A stretch of 64,000 nt of DNA, taken from Edaphobacter sp. 4G125. GTDB taxonomy: Bacteria; Acidobacteriota; Terriglobia; Terriglobales; Acidobacteriaceae. The stretch is from the NCBI RefSeq assembly GCF_014274685.1, contig NZ_CP060393.1, forward strand, positions 2,353,501 to 2,417,500, written 5' to 3'. Of the stretch, positions 42,957-51,584 are shown piece by piece (within the stretch, counting starts at the first letter, position 1; each line of letters opens with the position of its first letter). The translations under genes and the position numbers were made by a program. Under the pieces are notes generated by a model. That model was not told where the DNA came from. It did no database searches and saw only the letters and a list, made by a program, of their open reading frames with translations.

Positions 42957-44095
42957 TGGACCTCTATCTCAGCTTCCAGTGCTCCTGCGGATTTCATCGC
43001 CTGCAAGATCGAAATCACGTCTCTTGCGGACGCTCCAATAGCCTGGAGGCTACGCACAAGATCATCGACTGTGGCGCCTTGTTTTAAGTCAATACGATTG
43101 ACGGGCTTATCCAAAGCGTCGACACTCGTTTGCTGTATAACTTCTGTCCGTCCTCTCGAAAATGGGCCGGGTTGGGAAACCTGAAATTCATTGACAACAT
43201 TAACTGCGAGTCCGCCGTGAAGAATGGATACAGGTTGTAGTACTACGGTTCCGCCGATCACGACTGTCCCCGTCCGTTCATTAACGATGACTTTGGCTCG
43301 CGGATAGATGGGGACCTCAATCGATTCGACTTGTGCCAGAAATGAGGGGATCTCTTCGCCAGGATTTGCAGTGAGGACGATTCGTCGACTGTCGATCGGA
43401 TGCGCTACAGCACGGTTCAAGGTGCGGTTGATCGCAGTAGCGACTGCTTCAGCGCTGCGAAAATCCGCATCATTGAGAAGCAGGGAAAACTGAGCCTTAT
43501 CCGCTATGTCCAGCGGAACTGCTCGCTCCACAATCGCTCCGAAGGGGATTCTGGCGGTGTTGGGATGGTTCATCTGTTTGGTATTTCCATTTGCAGTAAT
43601 TGCGTATCCACCAACAACGAGAGGCCCCTGGGCCTGGGCGTAGATCTTTCCGTCCGCTCCGTAAAGCGGAGTCATCAGCAGAAGGCCGCCTTCCAAGCTG
43701 CGTGCATCTCCAGCAGAAGAGACCGTAACATCGAGCTTCGTTCCAGAGCGCGAGAAGGGAGGCAGCGTGGCGGAGACAAAGACTGCTGCGAGATTCTGCA
43801 CCCGGATCGAGCCTGCAGGAACGCTTACCCCCATCCGCAAAAGCGTAGACACCAGCGTCTGAATCGGGAAGGTGGTTTGCTGACTATCTCCTGTGCCTTG
43901 CAGGCCGACGACGATTCCATAACCGACGAGTTGGTTATCCCGGATGCCTTCAATCGAAGCAATGTCTTTCACTCTTGCCAGTTTCTGTCCTGTCGCAGAG
44001 TCAAAGGCAAACAGCGGCCCCGTAAGAACTAATAGGCACGATATGAAGAGCGTTTTGCGCAGAAGCAGCCTCTTCTTTGTCTGTATCACTTCCAT
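42953..44095 (-). CDS. flgI: Flagellar P-ring protein FlgI
   Basis: Forms the periplasmic P ring around the flagellar rod within peptidoglycan. The 380-residue precursor has a signal peptide (LLVLTGPLFAFD), then VKDIASIEGIRDNQLVGYGIVVGLQGTGD, TRIPFGAIVERAVP... (here ARIPFGAIVERAVP), RAKVIVNERTGTVVIGG and a C-terminal LVRSLQAIGASARDVISILQAMKSAGALEAE. All are characteristic of FlgI, and length is standard. Together with flgH and flgA it shows a diderm-type flagellum. Confidence 0.97.
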   Translation of the reverse strand: MEVIQTKKRLLLRKTLFISCLLVLTGPLFAFDSATGQKLARVKDIASIEGIRDNQLVGYGIVVGLQGTGDSQQTTFPIQTLVSTLLRMGVSVPAGSIRVQNLAAVFVSATLPPFSRSGTKLDVTVSSAGDARSLEGGLLLMTPLYGADGKIYAQAQGPLVVGGYAITANGNTKQMNHPNTARIPFGAIVERAVPLDIADKAQFSLLLNDADFRSAEAVATAINRTLNRAVAHPIDSRRIVLTANPGEEIPSFLAQVESIEVPIYPRAKVIVNERTGTVVIGGTVVLQPVSILHGGLAVNVVNEFQVSQPGPFSRGRTEVIQQTSVDALDKPVNRIDLKQGATVDDLVRSLQAIGASARDVISILQAMKSAGALEAEIEVQ

Positions 44096-44113
44096 TCAGC
44101 AATCTCTTTTCAG

Positions 44114-44863
44114 TTAGAAGATCAATGCCTTTTGCAACAGCCTGACGATAACGTTGGGGCGATGGGTGTAATCGGTAATAATTCCTTTGCCTCGGACCTC
44201 TAACTCCAAGCTGGATATCGCGGTAGAACGAATCTGATTCTGCTGAGAGATATCTTCTGGGCGAACAACGCCACGCAGAACGATGGTCTGTGTCTGTTGG
44301 CTGAACTCGACCTGGCGAGCAGCTTCGATCACGAGCATTCCGTTGGGAAGAACCTCAACAACGTGTCCACCGAGGATCGTGCTAAGACTGGAGTTCGTTG
44401 CGCTGGTGCCTTGTGCATTCAACCCAGAGGAAGAGTTCTGGTTGACGAGATTCTGTAGCGCATTGCCAGCGTGCAGGTTCCCGAAGAGACCGGAAACCTG
44501 TGAGTTGGCATTGGACGCTCGTGAGTTCTTTACAGTTCCGTCAGTAGATGCTGCAAGGTTTTCGTCTACGATGACAGAGATCAGATCGTGCGGACGCATC
44601 GCTCGGACATCGGCCATCATTCGTGTTAGACGGCCACTTTCAATCCAGATTGACCCCTGCGCTGCCTGTACTGCGGAGTTTTCAGCGCGGACCCGTGCAA
44701 GATAGGTTTCGAGCGATGCTTCAGCAACATTAGTCTTCGTGCGAGCCTGGCCCTTCTCGTTGAGCGGTTGTCCGATAAAAGGCAGAGCAGAAAACATGGC
44801 GAGCAGAAAGATGGTGGCGTTTTTCCATACGCCAAGTCGCTTCGAATTAATGAATACCTTCAT
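44114..44863 (-). CDS. flgH: Flagellar L-ring protein FlgH
   Basis: Builds the outer-membrane L ring. The 249-residue protein has an N-terminal hydrophobic segment (IFLLAMFSALPFIG) without a clear Cys lipobox, a coiled region, and the core motifs RPHDLISVIVDENLAAST, HVVEVLPNGMLVIEAARQVEFSQQTQTIVLRGVVRPEDI and GKGIITDYTH. FlgH is normally a lipoprotein; I see no lipidation Cys after the hydrophobic stretch, so anchoring may differ. Start overlaps the flgA stop (ATGA). Confidence 0.94.
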   Translation of the reverse strand: MKVFINSKRLGVWKNATIFLLAMFSALPFIGQPLNEKGQARTKTNVAEASLETYLARVRAENSAVQAAQGSIWIESGRLTRMMADVRAMRPHDLISVIVDENLAASTDGTVKNSRASNANSQVSGLFGNLHAGNALQNLVNQNSSSGLNAQGTSATNSSLSTILGGHVVEVLPNGMLVIEAARQVEFSQQTQTIVLRGVVRPEDISQQNQIRSTAISSLELEVRGKGIITDYTHRPNVIVRLLQKALIF

Positions 44864-45393
44864 GGAACCAACTCCACGTTTCGTGGACCGCGAACAACTC
44901 CTAGCATCGTCTGTTCGCGTCCAGTGTCGAAGCCAGATCGGAGCAGCCTCACACGTATTCTGTTGCCGACCGCGCCGTTCTGTTCGGCTCTGCCGGCAAT
45001 CTCAACGTGAAGGTTCTGATCCTGTCCCCATAGCTGCACGAGATCTCCGGCATGTACCACAGGAAACGGCAAGAGGCTCGTCGCACGAAACTGCGAAGAG
45101 ATTGTCTCTCGGTCTGGCTTTGATATCGCGAAGCTGATCGAAGGATGTTCGGGGTGATCGCAGCTTGAAATGACGGCCCAACGTTGATTCAATACAGGAT
45201 CCCATCGTGTTGCAATCACTCGATAGTTTTCTCCATGCTCCAACATCGTTGATGTGCTCGACGGGAGGGCCATCTGAGCAGCCAAATCAGCCGGACTATT
45301 ACAGACAGACTCTCCTGCAAATGCAATCGAAGCGCTTCCAACTGTCATTACAACGATCAGGAAACTTGTCGAAACTATCGATGGGAATTTCAT
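44860..45393 (-). CDS. flgA: Flagella basal body P-ring formation protein FlgA
   Basis: Periplasmic chaperone for P-ring assembly. A signal peptide (FLIVVMTVGSASIAFAG) precedes 155 mature residues; the C-terminal SAF-like part VVHAGDLVQLWGQDQNLHVEIAGRAEQNGAVG, followed by NRIRVRLLRSG, is diagnostic. The N-terminal part is divergent. It lies between flgG and flgH, matching the flgF-G-A-H-I-J order seen in several non-enteric bacteria. Confidence 0.85.
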   Translation of the reverse strand: MKFPSIVSTSFLIVVMTVGSASIAFAGESVCNSPADLAAQMALPSSTSTMLEHGENYRVIATRWDPVLNQRWAVISSCDHPEHPSISFAISKPDRETISSQFRATSLLPFPVVHAGDLVQLWGQDQNLHVEIAGRAEQNGAVGNRIRVRLLRSGFDTGREQTMLGVVRGPRNVELVP

Positions 45394-45399
45394 GACGAT

Positions 45400-46188
45400 C
45401 TACCGAACCAGTCCATTGATCTGCGAGTACATATCGTCGGCGACGTGCACAACCTTTGAATTACTCTCGTAGGCGCGCTGAGCAAGAATCATCTGCACGA
45501 ACTCGGCAACGACATCGACGTTCGAGCCCTCAAGGTATCCCTGCTGCAAAGTCCCCATACCGGTGTTGCCGCCTGGGGTATCTGCAATGGGAACGCCCGA
45601 AGCATCCGTCTGAAGGAAGAGGTTTCCGCCGATTGATTGCAGTCCGCCTGGGTTGGCAAAGGTGGCCAACTGAATGGTCCCTAGTTGCGTCGGAGTCGCC
45701 TGTCCAGGAATGGTCGCAGAGACAATGCCGTACTGCGAGATCATGACGTCTTTGGCATTTGAAGGAATCGTGATGGAAGGGATTACCGGATCGCCGTCTG
45801 CGGTGACAAGCTGACCCTGATTCGTGGGATGGAAGTTTCCTGCACGCGTATACGCGATGCTCCCATCGGGGCGTGATACCTGGAAGAATCCACTCCCCTG
45901 AATCGCAATGTCATAAGTATTTGACGTTTGATTGTAATCTCCCTGCGTCATGATGACCTCAGTTGCAGCCGAACGCGTTCCCAGGCCGACCTGCAGGCCA
46001 GCGGAGGTTGTCTGCTGAGTCTGCGGAGATCCAGGAGTGATCATGTTCTGATAGATCATGTCCTCGAACTGGAGTCGCCTGCGACGAAAGCCTGCGGTTG
46101 CTGAGTTTGCGAGGTTATTCGCTACGGTATCCAGATTGGCCTGCTGGGCACTCATGCCGCTCGCTGCTGTATAAAGTGCTCGAATCAT
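45400..46188 (-). CDS. flgG: Flagellar distal rod protein FlgG
   Basis: Builds the distal rod of the flagellar axle. The 262-residue protein starts with MIRALYTAASGMSAQQANLD followed by VANNLANSATAGFRRR, the rod-family N-terminal motif, and ends with GYLEGSNVDVVAEFVQMILAQRAYESNSKV, the C-terminal flg_bbr motif. The DIAIQGSGFFQV segment lies between. Length is typical (260). Confidence 0.97.
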   Translation of the reverse strand: MIRALYTAASGMSAQQANLDTVANNLANSATAGFRRRRLQFEDMIYQNMITPGSPQTQQTTSAGLQVGLGTRSAATEVIMTQGDYNQTSNTYDIAIQGSGFFQVSRPDGSIAYTRAGNFHPTNQGQLVTADGDPVIPSITIPSNAKDVMISQYGIVSATIPGQATPTQLGTIQLATFANPGGLQSIGGNLFLQTDASGVPIADTPGGNTGMGTLQQGYLEGSNVDVVAEFVQMILAQRAYESNSKVVHVADDMYSQINGLVR

Positions 46189-46204
46189 CGTTTTCTCCTT
46201 AGGG

Positions 46205-46957
46205 TCATACGCGTGACAGCTCTGTCGCGGTTTTGTCGAACTCGTTATTGAAAACGCTGAGCGCTTTCTGCATCATCTCGGCTTGTCGTTGCACAAGCAC
46301 AAGCTGCATCGAGCCATGAATCGCATCCTGGTTGGCTCCTTCAATGGCACCTTGCTCGATCGTTCCTTTTGCTGCCAGGGGAGTTTCATCGTTCGCGACG
46401 AAGCGGTTTGCTCCTTCTGCCGTCAACGCATATCGGTTTTTGAAATCGAAGATCGCGATTCGGTCAACAAGAACGCTTCCTTGCGGAGTCGATACCGAGA
46501 CGTTTCCATCCGGAGAGATATGGACATCTCCTGATGGAATGGTGATGGGTTGGCTTCTGGCATCGAGCACCGGCTCGCCGAGGCTGGTTTCGAGAACGCC
46601 CGTAGAAGAGCGTCGAAAATTTCCATCGCGTGTATAACGAATGCCATTGGCCGTTTTAATAGCGAAGAATCCGTCGCCTTGGATCGCCAGATCGAGCGGG
46701 TTTCCCGTTGCGACGATCTCTCCCTGCCCCAGATCGATTGCGTTTCCACCCAGAATGCCGAAGTCGTTTACCGTGCGGCCGACCTGGGAATCCGCAGAGG
46801 AGTTTGGCCAGAGGCTATCGACCAAAACGCCGCGAAAAAAATCGCGTTGAGCGCGAAATCCATTCGTCCCTGCATTGGAGAGATTATTGGCTGCAGTATC
46901 GAGTGCTTGGGTGCGGGCCATCAGCCCGGTATATGCCGCATAGAGTCCGCTATCCAT
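46205..46957 (-). CDS. flgF: Flagellar proximal rod protein FlgF
   Basis: Proximal rod component. The start MDSGLYAAYTGLMARTQ is chosen because rod proteins open in this way; an upstream in-frame extension of 47 residues has no rod-protein character and would overlap the divergent cheY gene. The protein is 250 residues, with TAANNLSNAGTNGFRAQ near the N-terminus, LDLAIQGDGFFAIKT, and a C-terminal GAIEGANQDAIHGSMQLVLVQRQAEMM. It heads the flagellar operon. Confidence 0.92.
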   Translation of the reverse strand: MDSGLYAAYTGLMARTQALDTAANNLSNAGTNGFRAQRDFFRGVLVDSLWPNSSADSQVGRTVNDFGILGGNAIDLGQGEIVATGNPLDLAIQGDGFFAIKTANGIRYTRDGNFRRSSTGVLETSLGEPVLDARSQPITIPSGDVHISPDGNVSVSTPQGSVLVDRIAIFDFKNRYALTAEGANRFVANDETPLAAKGTIEQGAIEGANQDAIHGSMQLVLVQRQAEMMQKALSVFNNEFDKTATELSRV

Positions 46958-47028
46958 ACCAGCGAGTGAAGCAGCTGGTTTGCCAAAACGAGGATATCCA
47001 AGGTTAGAGAGAGTTAAGCATCCTCCGC

Positions 47029-47056
47029 TCAAGCCTTGCTGCGATTCGGCCGATAG
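47029..47056 (+). promoter_or_regulatory. Candidate flagellar sigma-28 promoter for cheY
   Basis: GCCGATAG (47049-47056) matches seven of eight bases of the FliA -10 consensus GCCGATAA; TCAAGCCT (47029-47036) partly matches TAAAGTTT at a 12-bp spacing (canonical 11). It lies 33 bp before the cheY GTG in the divergent flgF/cheY region. Unproven. Confidence 0.4.
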
Positions 47057-47088
47057 AGGTTCCAGAGCAACAGAGATGTGGAGGGGAA

Positions 47089-47478
47089 GTGCGAGCACTC
47101 ATTATTGACGATTCAGCAGTGATGCGAAAAGTGATTGAACGGGCTTTGCGTCAGTCCGGTATAGAGATTCATGAAGTCTTGGAGGCTTCTAATGGGGAAG
47201 AAGCCCTGGAGGTTTTGCGCAAGGAATCTGGAAACCCGGCAAAGATTGGGCTGATTATCAGTGATATCAATATGCCCATAATGGATGGGCTCCAATTTCT
47301 GGAGGCCCGGCGGGACCAGCAACTGGCCGTTGGAGTCCCGGTTGTGATGATCACGACGGAGGGGAGCGAGCCCTTTGTGCTCCGAGCCATCGCAGCAGGA
47401 GCGCAAGGATACATCTGCAAACCTTTTACCGCAGAACAGGTCAAAGCGCGAGTGCTGCCTCTGATCGAAGCAGCTTGA
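47089..47478 (+). CDS. CheY-like chemotaxis response regulator
   Basis: A 129-residue single receiver domain. Acidic pair in LIIDDSAVMRKV, phospho-acceptor Asp in ISDINMPIMDGLQFL near residue 63, Thr/Ser in VVMITTEGSEPFVL and Lys in GYICKPFTAEQVKARV. The pattern SAVMRKVIERALRQSG and the KPFTAEQ segment are of the chemotaxis CheY type. The start is a GTG directly after GGAGGGGAA, a strong ribosome site. It diverges from the flagellar rod operon, which supports motor control, and ends at a strong terminator. Confidence 0.88.
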   Translation: MRALIIDDSAVMRKVIERALRQSGIEIHEVLEASNGEEALEVLRKESGNPAKIGLIISDINMPIMDGLQFLEARRDQQLAVGVPVVMITTEGSEPFVLRAIAAGAQGYICKPFTAEQVKARVLPLIEAA

Positions 47479-47503
47479 TTTGGGTCGGCGATTGGGCAAA
47501 ATT

Positions 47504-47530
47504 AAAAAGGGTGCGGTCAGCACCCTTTTT
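47504..47530. terminator. Bidirectional terminator between cheY and a secreted-protein gene
   Basis: AAAAAGGGTGC (47504-47514) pairs perfectly with GCACCCTTTTT (47520-47530) around GGTCA. The T5/A5 flanks give a T-run on both strands, serving two convergent genes. Confidence 0.92.
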
Positions 47531-47550
47531 AGCAAGTTGAGAGAATGTCG

Positions 47551-48498
47551 TTAGCGAACGACCGATTGGAAGAGTGGAGAAGTCAGCAGGCTGGCGAACT
47601 GACTATCCGAAGAGGAGTAGGAGACCGTCAAAGTACCAGAGTTTGAATCGATTGTTGTTTGATCGAGTGCGCTCTTCTCGAGCGGATTCCCCTGGGTCTT
47701 CTTCAACAATGACACCCCTTTGAGCAGGGTAGCGCAGGTGGCTGCGGTCATTGTGTCGCTCATGACAACAGCCATGTCGAACTTGACCCCATTCTGAAAG
47801 TCCATCGTATAGCGCGAGCTCTTCATTCTGTTACGAACCGTGTCGTAATCTGCCAGCTGCGAAGCTTCTCCCAGAACGGAGCGCATCATGGTTTGTGTGC
47901 CTTTTTGATCCAGAAGACTCCAGACTGCCTTTTGATCGACGGATCCCATCTCATCGACCATATCGCTGTTCGAAAGGAAGTTTGGCGTCAGACCATCTCG
48001 CGCATCCAGAGCTGCCTGAAGCGCACTCTGGTCTCCGAAGACCATCGTTGTCTGATTCAGAAAGACCACGTTCATGCCATTTGCGCCCATCGGGTAGACG
48101 CTGTTATTCCGCAGCATCGTGGGCTTTACCTTGTTCTTCGCAAAATGGTTCATAATCTCGCGGGTATGGAACTGTCCCTGGGCGACGCCCAGAATGCGGG
48201 AACCTTCGGAGGAGCCGTTGCGGAAGGCTGCAAAGGTCAGGACATCTGCATCCTGGTCGACCTTCAAACCAGACGTCTTCAACGCATTTTCCAGACGCTT
48301 CAGCTCCGGAGGAAGGACCCGGTTTTTCAGTTCCATCGCGGCGCTCGAGTTCTGCATCGCGCGGTAGTCGACGGAGATAATCTGCTGAACATCGCGCGGA
48401 ATGGATGACTTGGCATCACTTGAAAGCTGCGCAGCGAGACAGATGTTTGCCGAAAGCGCAATGGTGGTGAGGGGGAGAACGAACTTCGATATCTGCAA
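47551..48498 (-). CDS. Secreted protein of unknown function
   Basis: A 315-residue exported protein I do not recognise. The start is taken as a TTG (giving MQISKFVLPLTTIALSANICLA) because AAGGAG lies at the right distance upstream and a signal peptide follows; a longer ATG frame would put this signal internally. The mature part has repeated motifs of mixed alpha/beta character: IPRDVQQIISVDYRAMQNSSAA, FAAFRNGSSEGSRILGVAQG, and VFGDQSALQAALDARDG. No catalytic motif is visible. It resembles unannotated periplasmic proteins described as hypothetical in acidobacteria, but this is memory, not search. Confidence 0.6.
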   Translation of the reverse strand: MQISKFVLPLTTIALSANICLAAQLSSDAKSSIPRDVQQIISVDYRAMQNSSAAMELKNRVLPPELKRLENALKTSGLKVDQDADVLTFAAFRNGSSEGSRILGVAQGQFHTREIMNHFAKNKVKPTMLRNNSVYPMGANGMNVVFLNQTTMVFGDQSALQAALDARDGLTPNFLSNSDMVDEMGSVDQKAVWSLLDQKGTQTMMRSVLGEASQLADYDTVRNRMKSSRYTMDFQNGVKFDMAVVMSDTMTAATCATLLKGVSLLKKTQGNPLEKSALDQTTIDSNSGTLTVSYSSSDSQFASLLTSPLFQSVVR

Positions 48499-48682
48499 CG
48501 GAAACTCCTTAGCCCGAACCGGCTGGGCTGGCCGGAAGAACAACCGGCCTTCTTTATTCTTTCCTGATTCAAAGATGCCTTGCAAGCCTTGAATTCTAGG
48601 TCTTTGGACGAAATCCAGGTCAAAACGTCTGTTGAATATTACCTGTGATATCAATCAGTTTCTGGAAACCAACGAAATGCAA

Positions 48683-49609
48683 TTACACCCCGGCAACAGG
48701 CCAATCGAGAGGATTTTCAAGACGGCGTTCGACCACCTTGAGTTCGGGGGTGAAGTTTGGAATCCGTGTGATCCATTCCGCGCCCTCCTCGTAGGAATTC
48801 TCCGGAATCAGACCGATCAGTTCGCTGTCGTCGAGCTCTGCGCTGTGACGGGCAGCCAGTTCTTTCAAACGTACATAGACCTTCGTCATCGGAGTCGTCA
48901 GGTGATCCGTAATGTTCATGCTGACCTGTGCGCGGCCATTGGCGAGCACGCCCAGGGCCTTCACGCCATGCAGACCGCCGTTGGAGGCGCGGATGTCGCG
49001 GGCGATTGCACGCGCCGCAGTAATGTCCGGATGACGCAGATGAACGTTATATGCAATCAGAAAGCTACGTGATCCAACAACAGATGCGCCGGCAGTTTCG
49101 TGCAACTCCGGTCCGCCTATGTCTGGCCTTCGGGAGGCGTCTCGATGAACTGCATCGCGAAGGCCTTCGAACTGTCCTCGTCGAACGTCCTCAAGGTGAA
49201 CTCGATCCGGACGCGCAGCGGAGGCACCGTAGAAGTAGATCGGCACACCATACCGACGCCAGATGTGCAGTCCAGCCTGGCGGGCCAGCAGGGCGCACTC
49301 CGCCAGGGTTGCACCCCTGACCGGAATGAAGGGGACAACGTCGGCAGCACCGATGCGGGGATGTACCCCTTTCTGACGCGTCAGGTCAATAAGCTCGGCG
49401 GCTTTACCCGCGCCGCGTACTGCAGACTCCATTACAGCTTCCGGCTGCCCGGCGATGGTAACGACGGAACGATTGTGTGCGGTATCGAGCGACCAGTCCA
49501 GAAGGCTGACGCCAGGGACCTGCATTGCCTGCACGATGCGGCTGACCTTCCCGGGGTCCGTTCCCTCAGAAAAATTGGGAACGCACTCGATGATGGATTC
49601 GGAGTTCAT
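48683..49609 (-). CDS. ftcD: Glutamate formimidoyltransferase
   Basis: Transfers the formimino group from formiminoglutamate to tetrahydrofolate in histidine breakdown (or formyl transfer in a related reaction). The 308-residue protein corresponds to the transferase half of FtcD, opening IIECVPNFSEG; the catalytic His lies in GVHPRIGAADVVPFIPV; VGSRSFLIAYNVHL and VSMNITDHLTTPMTKVYV are further family signatures. The cyclodeaminase half is absent, as in stand-alone bacterial enzymes. No hut genes are adjacent. Confidence 0.93.
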   Translation of the reverse strand: MNSESIIECVPNFSEGTDPGKVSRIVQAMQVPGVSLLDWSLDTAHNRSVVTIAGQPEAVMESAVRGAGKAAELIDLTRQKGVHPRIGAADVVPFIPVRGATLAECALLARQAGLHIWRRYGVPIYFYGASAARPDRVHLEDVRRGQFEGLRDAVHRDASRRPDIGGPELHETAGASVVGSRSFLIAYNVHLRHPDITAARAIARDIRASNGGLHGVKALGVLANGRAQVSMNITDHLTTPMTKVYVRLKELAARHSAELDDSELIGLIPENSYEEGAEWITRIPNFTPELKVVERRLENPLDWPVAGV

Positions 49610-49645
49610 CTTAATCAGTCCTGAGCTATTGGGAGCCCGATGTTG

Positions 49646-50377
49646 TTACTTCCACCAGGTATAGCCAACAGAGAATTGTATGCTCGCGTTGACTCCAGGG
49701 TTTTTGTCGCCCAATGAGGCGGAGGAGATATGGATTGCATTCGCTCCGAAATCGACAGAACGTTGGGGACTGAGGAAGTAGTGAAGGCCCACGCCAAACT
49801 GTGGCGTGAAGTTCCACACGCTGGTGTTGGCAGCTGGACCGTCGTTTACCTCGTTATATGGAGGACCACCGATGCCTGGGTATTTGTGGTTGGTCCAGAT
49901 CATTCCGCCCCCACCCTGCGCCCAGGGAACCAATTTCCTGTGTCCTGATCCGGTAAAGTTCCAGCGGAGCAGAATTGGAGTGATGGAGATTCCGGTATAG
50001 GCGCCTCCGGTTTTATACGGAGCCGAGCAGGCTCCTGGCGCAGTACAGGTGCGACGCTGAATCGTTGGCGTGTAGGACTGCCAGAACGGAAAGACCTGAA
50101 TGCCATACTCGAAGTTGCCGTGCAGAAGGCCGGGGCCAATATCAGAGGTCAGAACCTTTCCTGCCTGACCACCGAGCATGAGAAAGCTGAAGTCGTTGCG
50201 GTCTTCCGTCAGCCCCACTCCGCCCTGGGCAAGCACCCCGAATTCCAGCGGCCGATGTGTCGGCGTGAAAGCCGACGGAGAAGCGGCTGCAGCCTGCGAG
50301 AGAGCCGGGGTCGAAGAGAGAAAGGTAGCAAGCGAAAGCGCGCAGAGGGAGAAGAGACTTCTTACAATCCTGGTCAC
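49646..50377 (-). CDS. PagL-like acyloxyacyl hydrolase outer-membrane barrel
   Basis: A 243-residue precursor with a signal peptide ending near PALSQAAA. Beta strands alternate hydrophobic residues to the end, closing with VGYTWWK, an outer-membrane C-terminus with a Trp. The segment GANAIHISSASLGDKN resembles the PagL active site (His-x-Ser-x-Ala-Ser), an enzyme that removes 3-O-acyl chains from lipid A. I do not see an acidic residue at the place of the PagL catalytic Glu (Asn is there by my count), so activity is uncertain. The start is a GTG chosen to give a clean signal peptide; a longer frame exists. Confidence 0.6.
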   Translation of the reverse strand: MTRIVRSLFSLCALSLATFLSSTPALSQAAAASPSAFTPTHRPLEFGVLAQGGVGLTEDRNDFSFLMLGGQAGKVLTSDIGPGLLHGNFEYGIQVFPFWQSYTPTIQRRTCTAPGACSAPYKTGGAYTGISITPILLRWNFTGSGHRKLVPWAQGGGGMIWTNHKYPGIGGPPYNEVNDGPAANTSVWNFTPQFGVGLHYFLSPQRSVDFGANAIHISSASLGDKNPGVNASIQFSVGYTWWK

Positions 50378-50421
50378 TCGTGAGACTCCGTTCCAAAGAT
50401 AAAGATGCAGGTACAGAAGAA

Positions 50422-50441
50422 AAGCCGCCAAAGTCGGCGGC
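50422..50441 (-). terminator. Terminator after yebC
   Basis: GCCGCC (50424-50429) pairs with GGCGGC (50436-50441). On the minus strand the stem is followed by TTTTCTT. It lies 27 bp past the yebC stop. Confidence 0.75.
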
Positions 50442-50467
50442 CTTTCCAGAAGAATAGACCGCTTCGG

Positions 50468-51208
50468 TCAGCTGGCTACGGCAGCCTCGTCCATATCGAA
50501 GTTTGAGTAGACGTTTTGCGTGTCGTCGAGGTCTTCAAGCGTCTCGAGGAGGCGGATCATAGCATTGGCTTGGGATCCCTCAAGCTTGGTGTAGGTCGAG
50601 GCGATTTTGGTGACCTCGGCGGTCTCAGGAGTAATTCCAGAAGCCTTGATGGCATTGGAGACAGCTTCGAAATCCTTGGGGTCGGTAAGAATCTCCCAGT
50701 TCTCGCCCTGATCGGAGAGATCTTCGGCTCCGGCGTCGAGGACGATCTCAGTGAGTTTCTCTTCGTCAGATGCCGATTTGGGGACGGTGATGACCCCCTT
50801 GGTGGTGAACATCCAAGAGACGGCACCTTCAGCGCCGAGGTTACCGCCGTTCTTTGAGAAGGCGTGGCGAATTTCGCTGACGGCCCGGTTCTTGTTGTCG
50901 GTGAGGACATCGACGATGATGGCGACGCCGCCGGGGCCGTAGCCCTCGTAGGTGATCTCTTCGTAGCTGGCGCCTTCGAGCTCGCCGGTACCGCGCTGGA
51001 TGGCACGCTTGATGTTGTCATTCGGCATGTTCTCAGCTTTGGCGGCGGCGATAGCGCTACGCAAACGCGGGTTGCCGTCGGGGTCGCCTCCACCGAGCTT
51101 GGCTGCGATGGTGATTTCCTTGATCAGGCGGGTAAAGATCTTGCCGCGCTTGGCGTCGAGGGCGCCCTTCTTGTGCTTAATTGTCGCCCATTTTGAGTGG
51201 CCGGACAT
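50468..51208 (-). CDS. YebC/PmpR family protein
   Basis: A 246-residue conserved bacterial protein, formerly seen as a transcription regulator and more recently linked to relief of ribosome stalling. It starts with the invariant [22 protein letters not shown], then [64 protein letters not shown] and the C-terminal domain ending [13 protein letters not shown]. Length is typical. No ruv genes adjoin, as they do in some bacteria. A terminator follows; repeat element copy C lies just upstream. Confidence 0.95.
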   Translation of the reverse strand: MSGHSKWATIKHKKGALDAKRGKIFTRLIKEITIAAKLGGGDPDGNPRLRSAIAAAKAENMPNDNIKRAIQRGTGELEGASYEEITYEGYGPGGVAIIVDVLTDNKNRAVSEIRHAFSKNGGNLGAEGAVSWMFTTKGVITVPKSASDEEKLTEIVLDAGAEDLSDQGENWEILTDPKDFEAVSNAIKASGITPETAEVTKIASTYTKLEGSQANAMIRLLETLEDLDDTQNVYSNFDMDEAAVAS

Positions 51209-51263
51209 TTACAACCTCTACTTTGATTTCTGATTACTGCGACCTTGCGATTTTAGCATGTTC

Positions 51264-51459
51264 GACGGGAACCCCCTCCCCCCGGGCTTAATTGCGCAAA
51301 GTATTCAAAGAAAGCGCTTTAGGCCCGTACTTCGTTTCCCCGGAAGGATGTGTTTTCTGGTTCAGAAATGTCTATTTCTATTATAGCCAGCGATTGGGGG
51401 TGGATCTGCAATGAGGAACGATCCTGTTTTGTTAGAGATGGAGGGGAAAGGGGCTTGAC
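51264..51459 (-). repeat. Multi-block 3' element, copy C
   Basis: Read on the minus strand: GTCAAG (from 51459), TGCAGA (51410), CTATAATAGAAATAG (51386), GAAGTACGGGCCTAA (51333), GAATACTTTGCGCAATTA (51306), then GGGGGGAGGGGG. Spacings 49, 24, 53 and 27 bp match copies A and B. It follows lysA in sense orientation, 125 bp past the stop, and fills most of the lysA-yebC gap. The remaining DNA of this gap shows no gene. Confidence 0.8.
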
Positions 51460-51584
51460 AGGGTTCAGAAGCAGGTTTCCCACCTTGCAGCAGATGTGGC
51501 CCGTCTGCTGCTTTACAGTCGGTGACGCGATGCAAGCAAGACTGCGCCACATTGCTCAGGGATGACACAGTATTGGGCAAGGTG

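Noticed and set aside
46958-47098. 47-residue N-terminal extension of FlgF
   Set aside because: It would overlap cheY and its promoter, and rod proteins begin with the MDSGLYAAYTG-type motif.
51350-51565. Small plus-strand frame across element copy C
   Set aside because: It is antisense to the element orientation and unrelated to frames over copies A and B.
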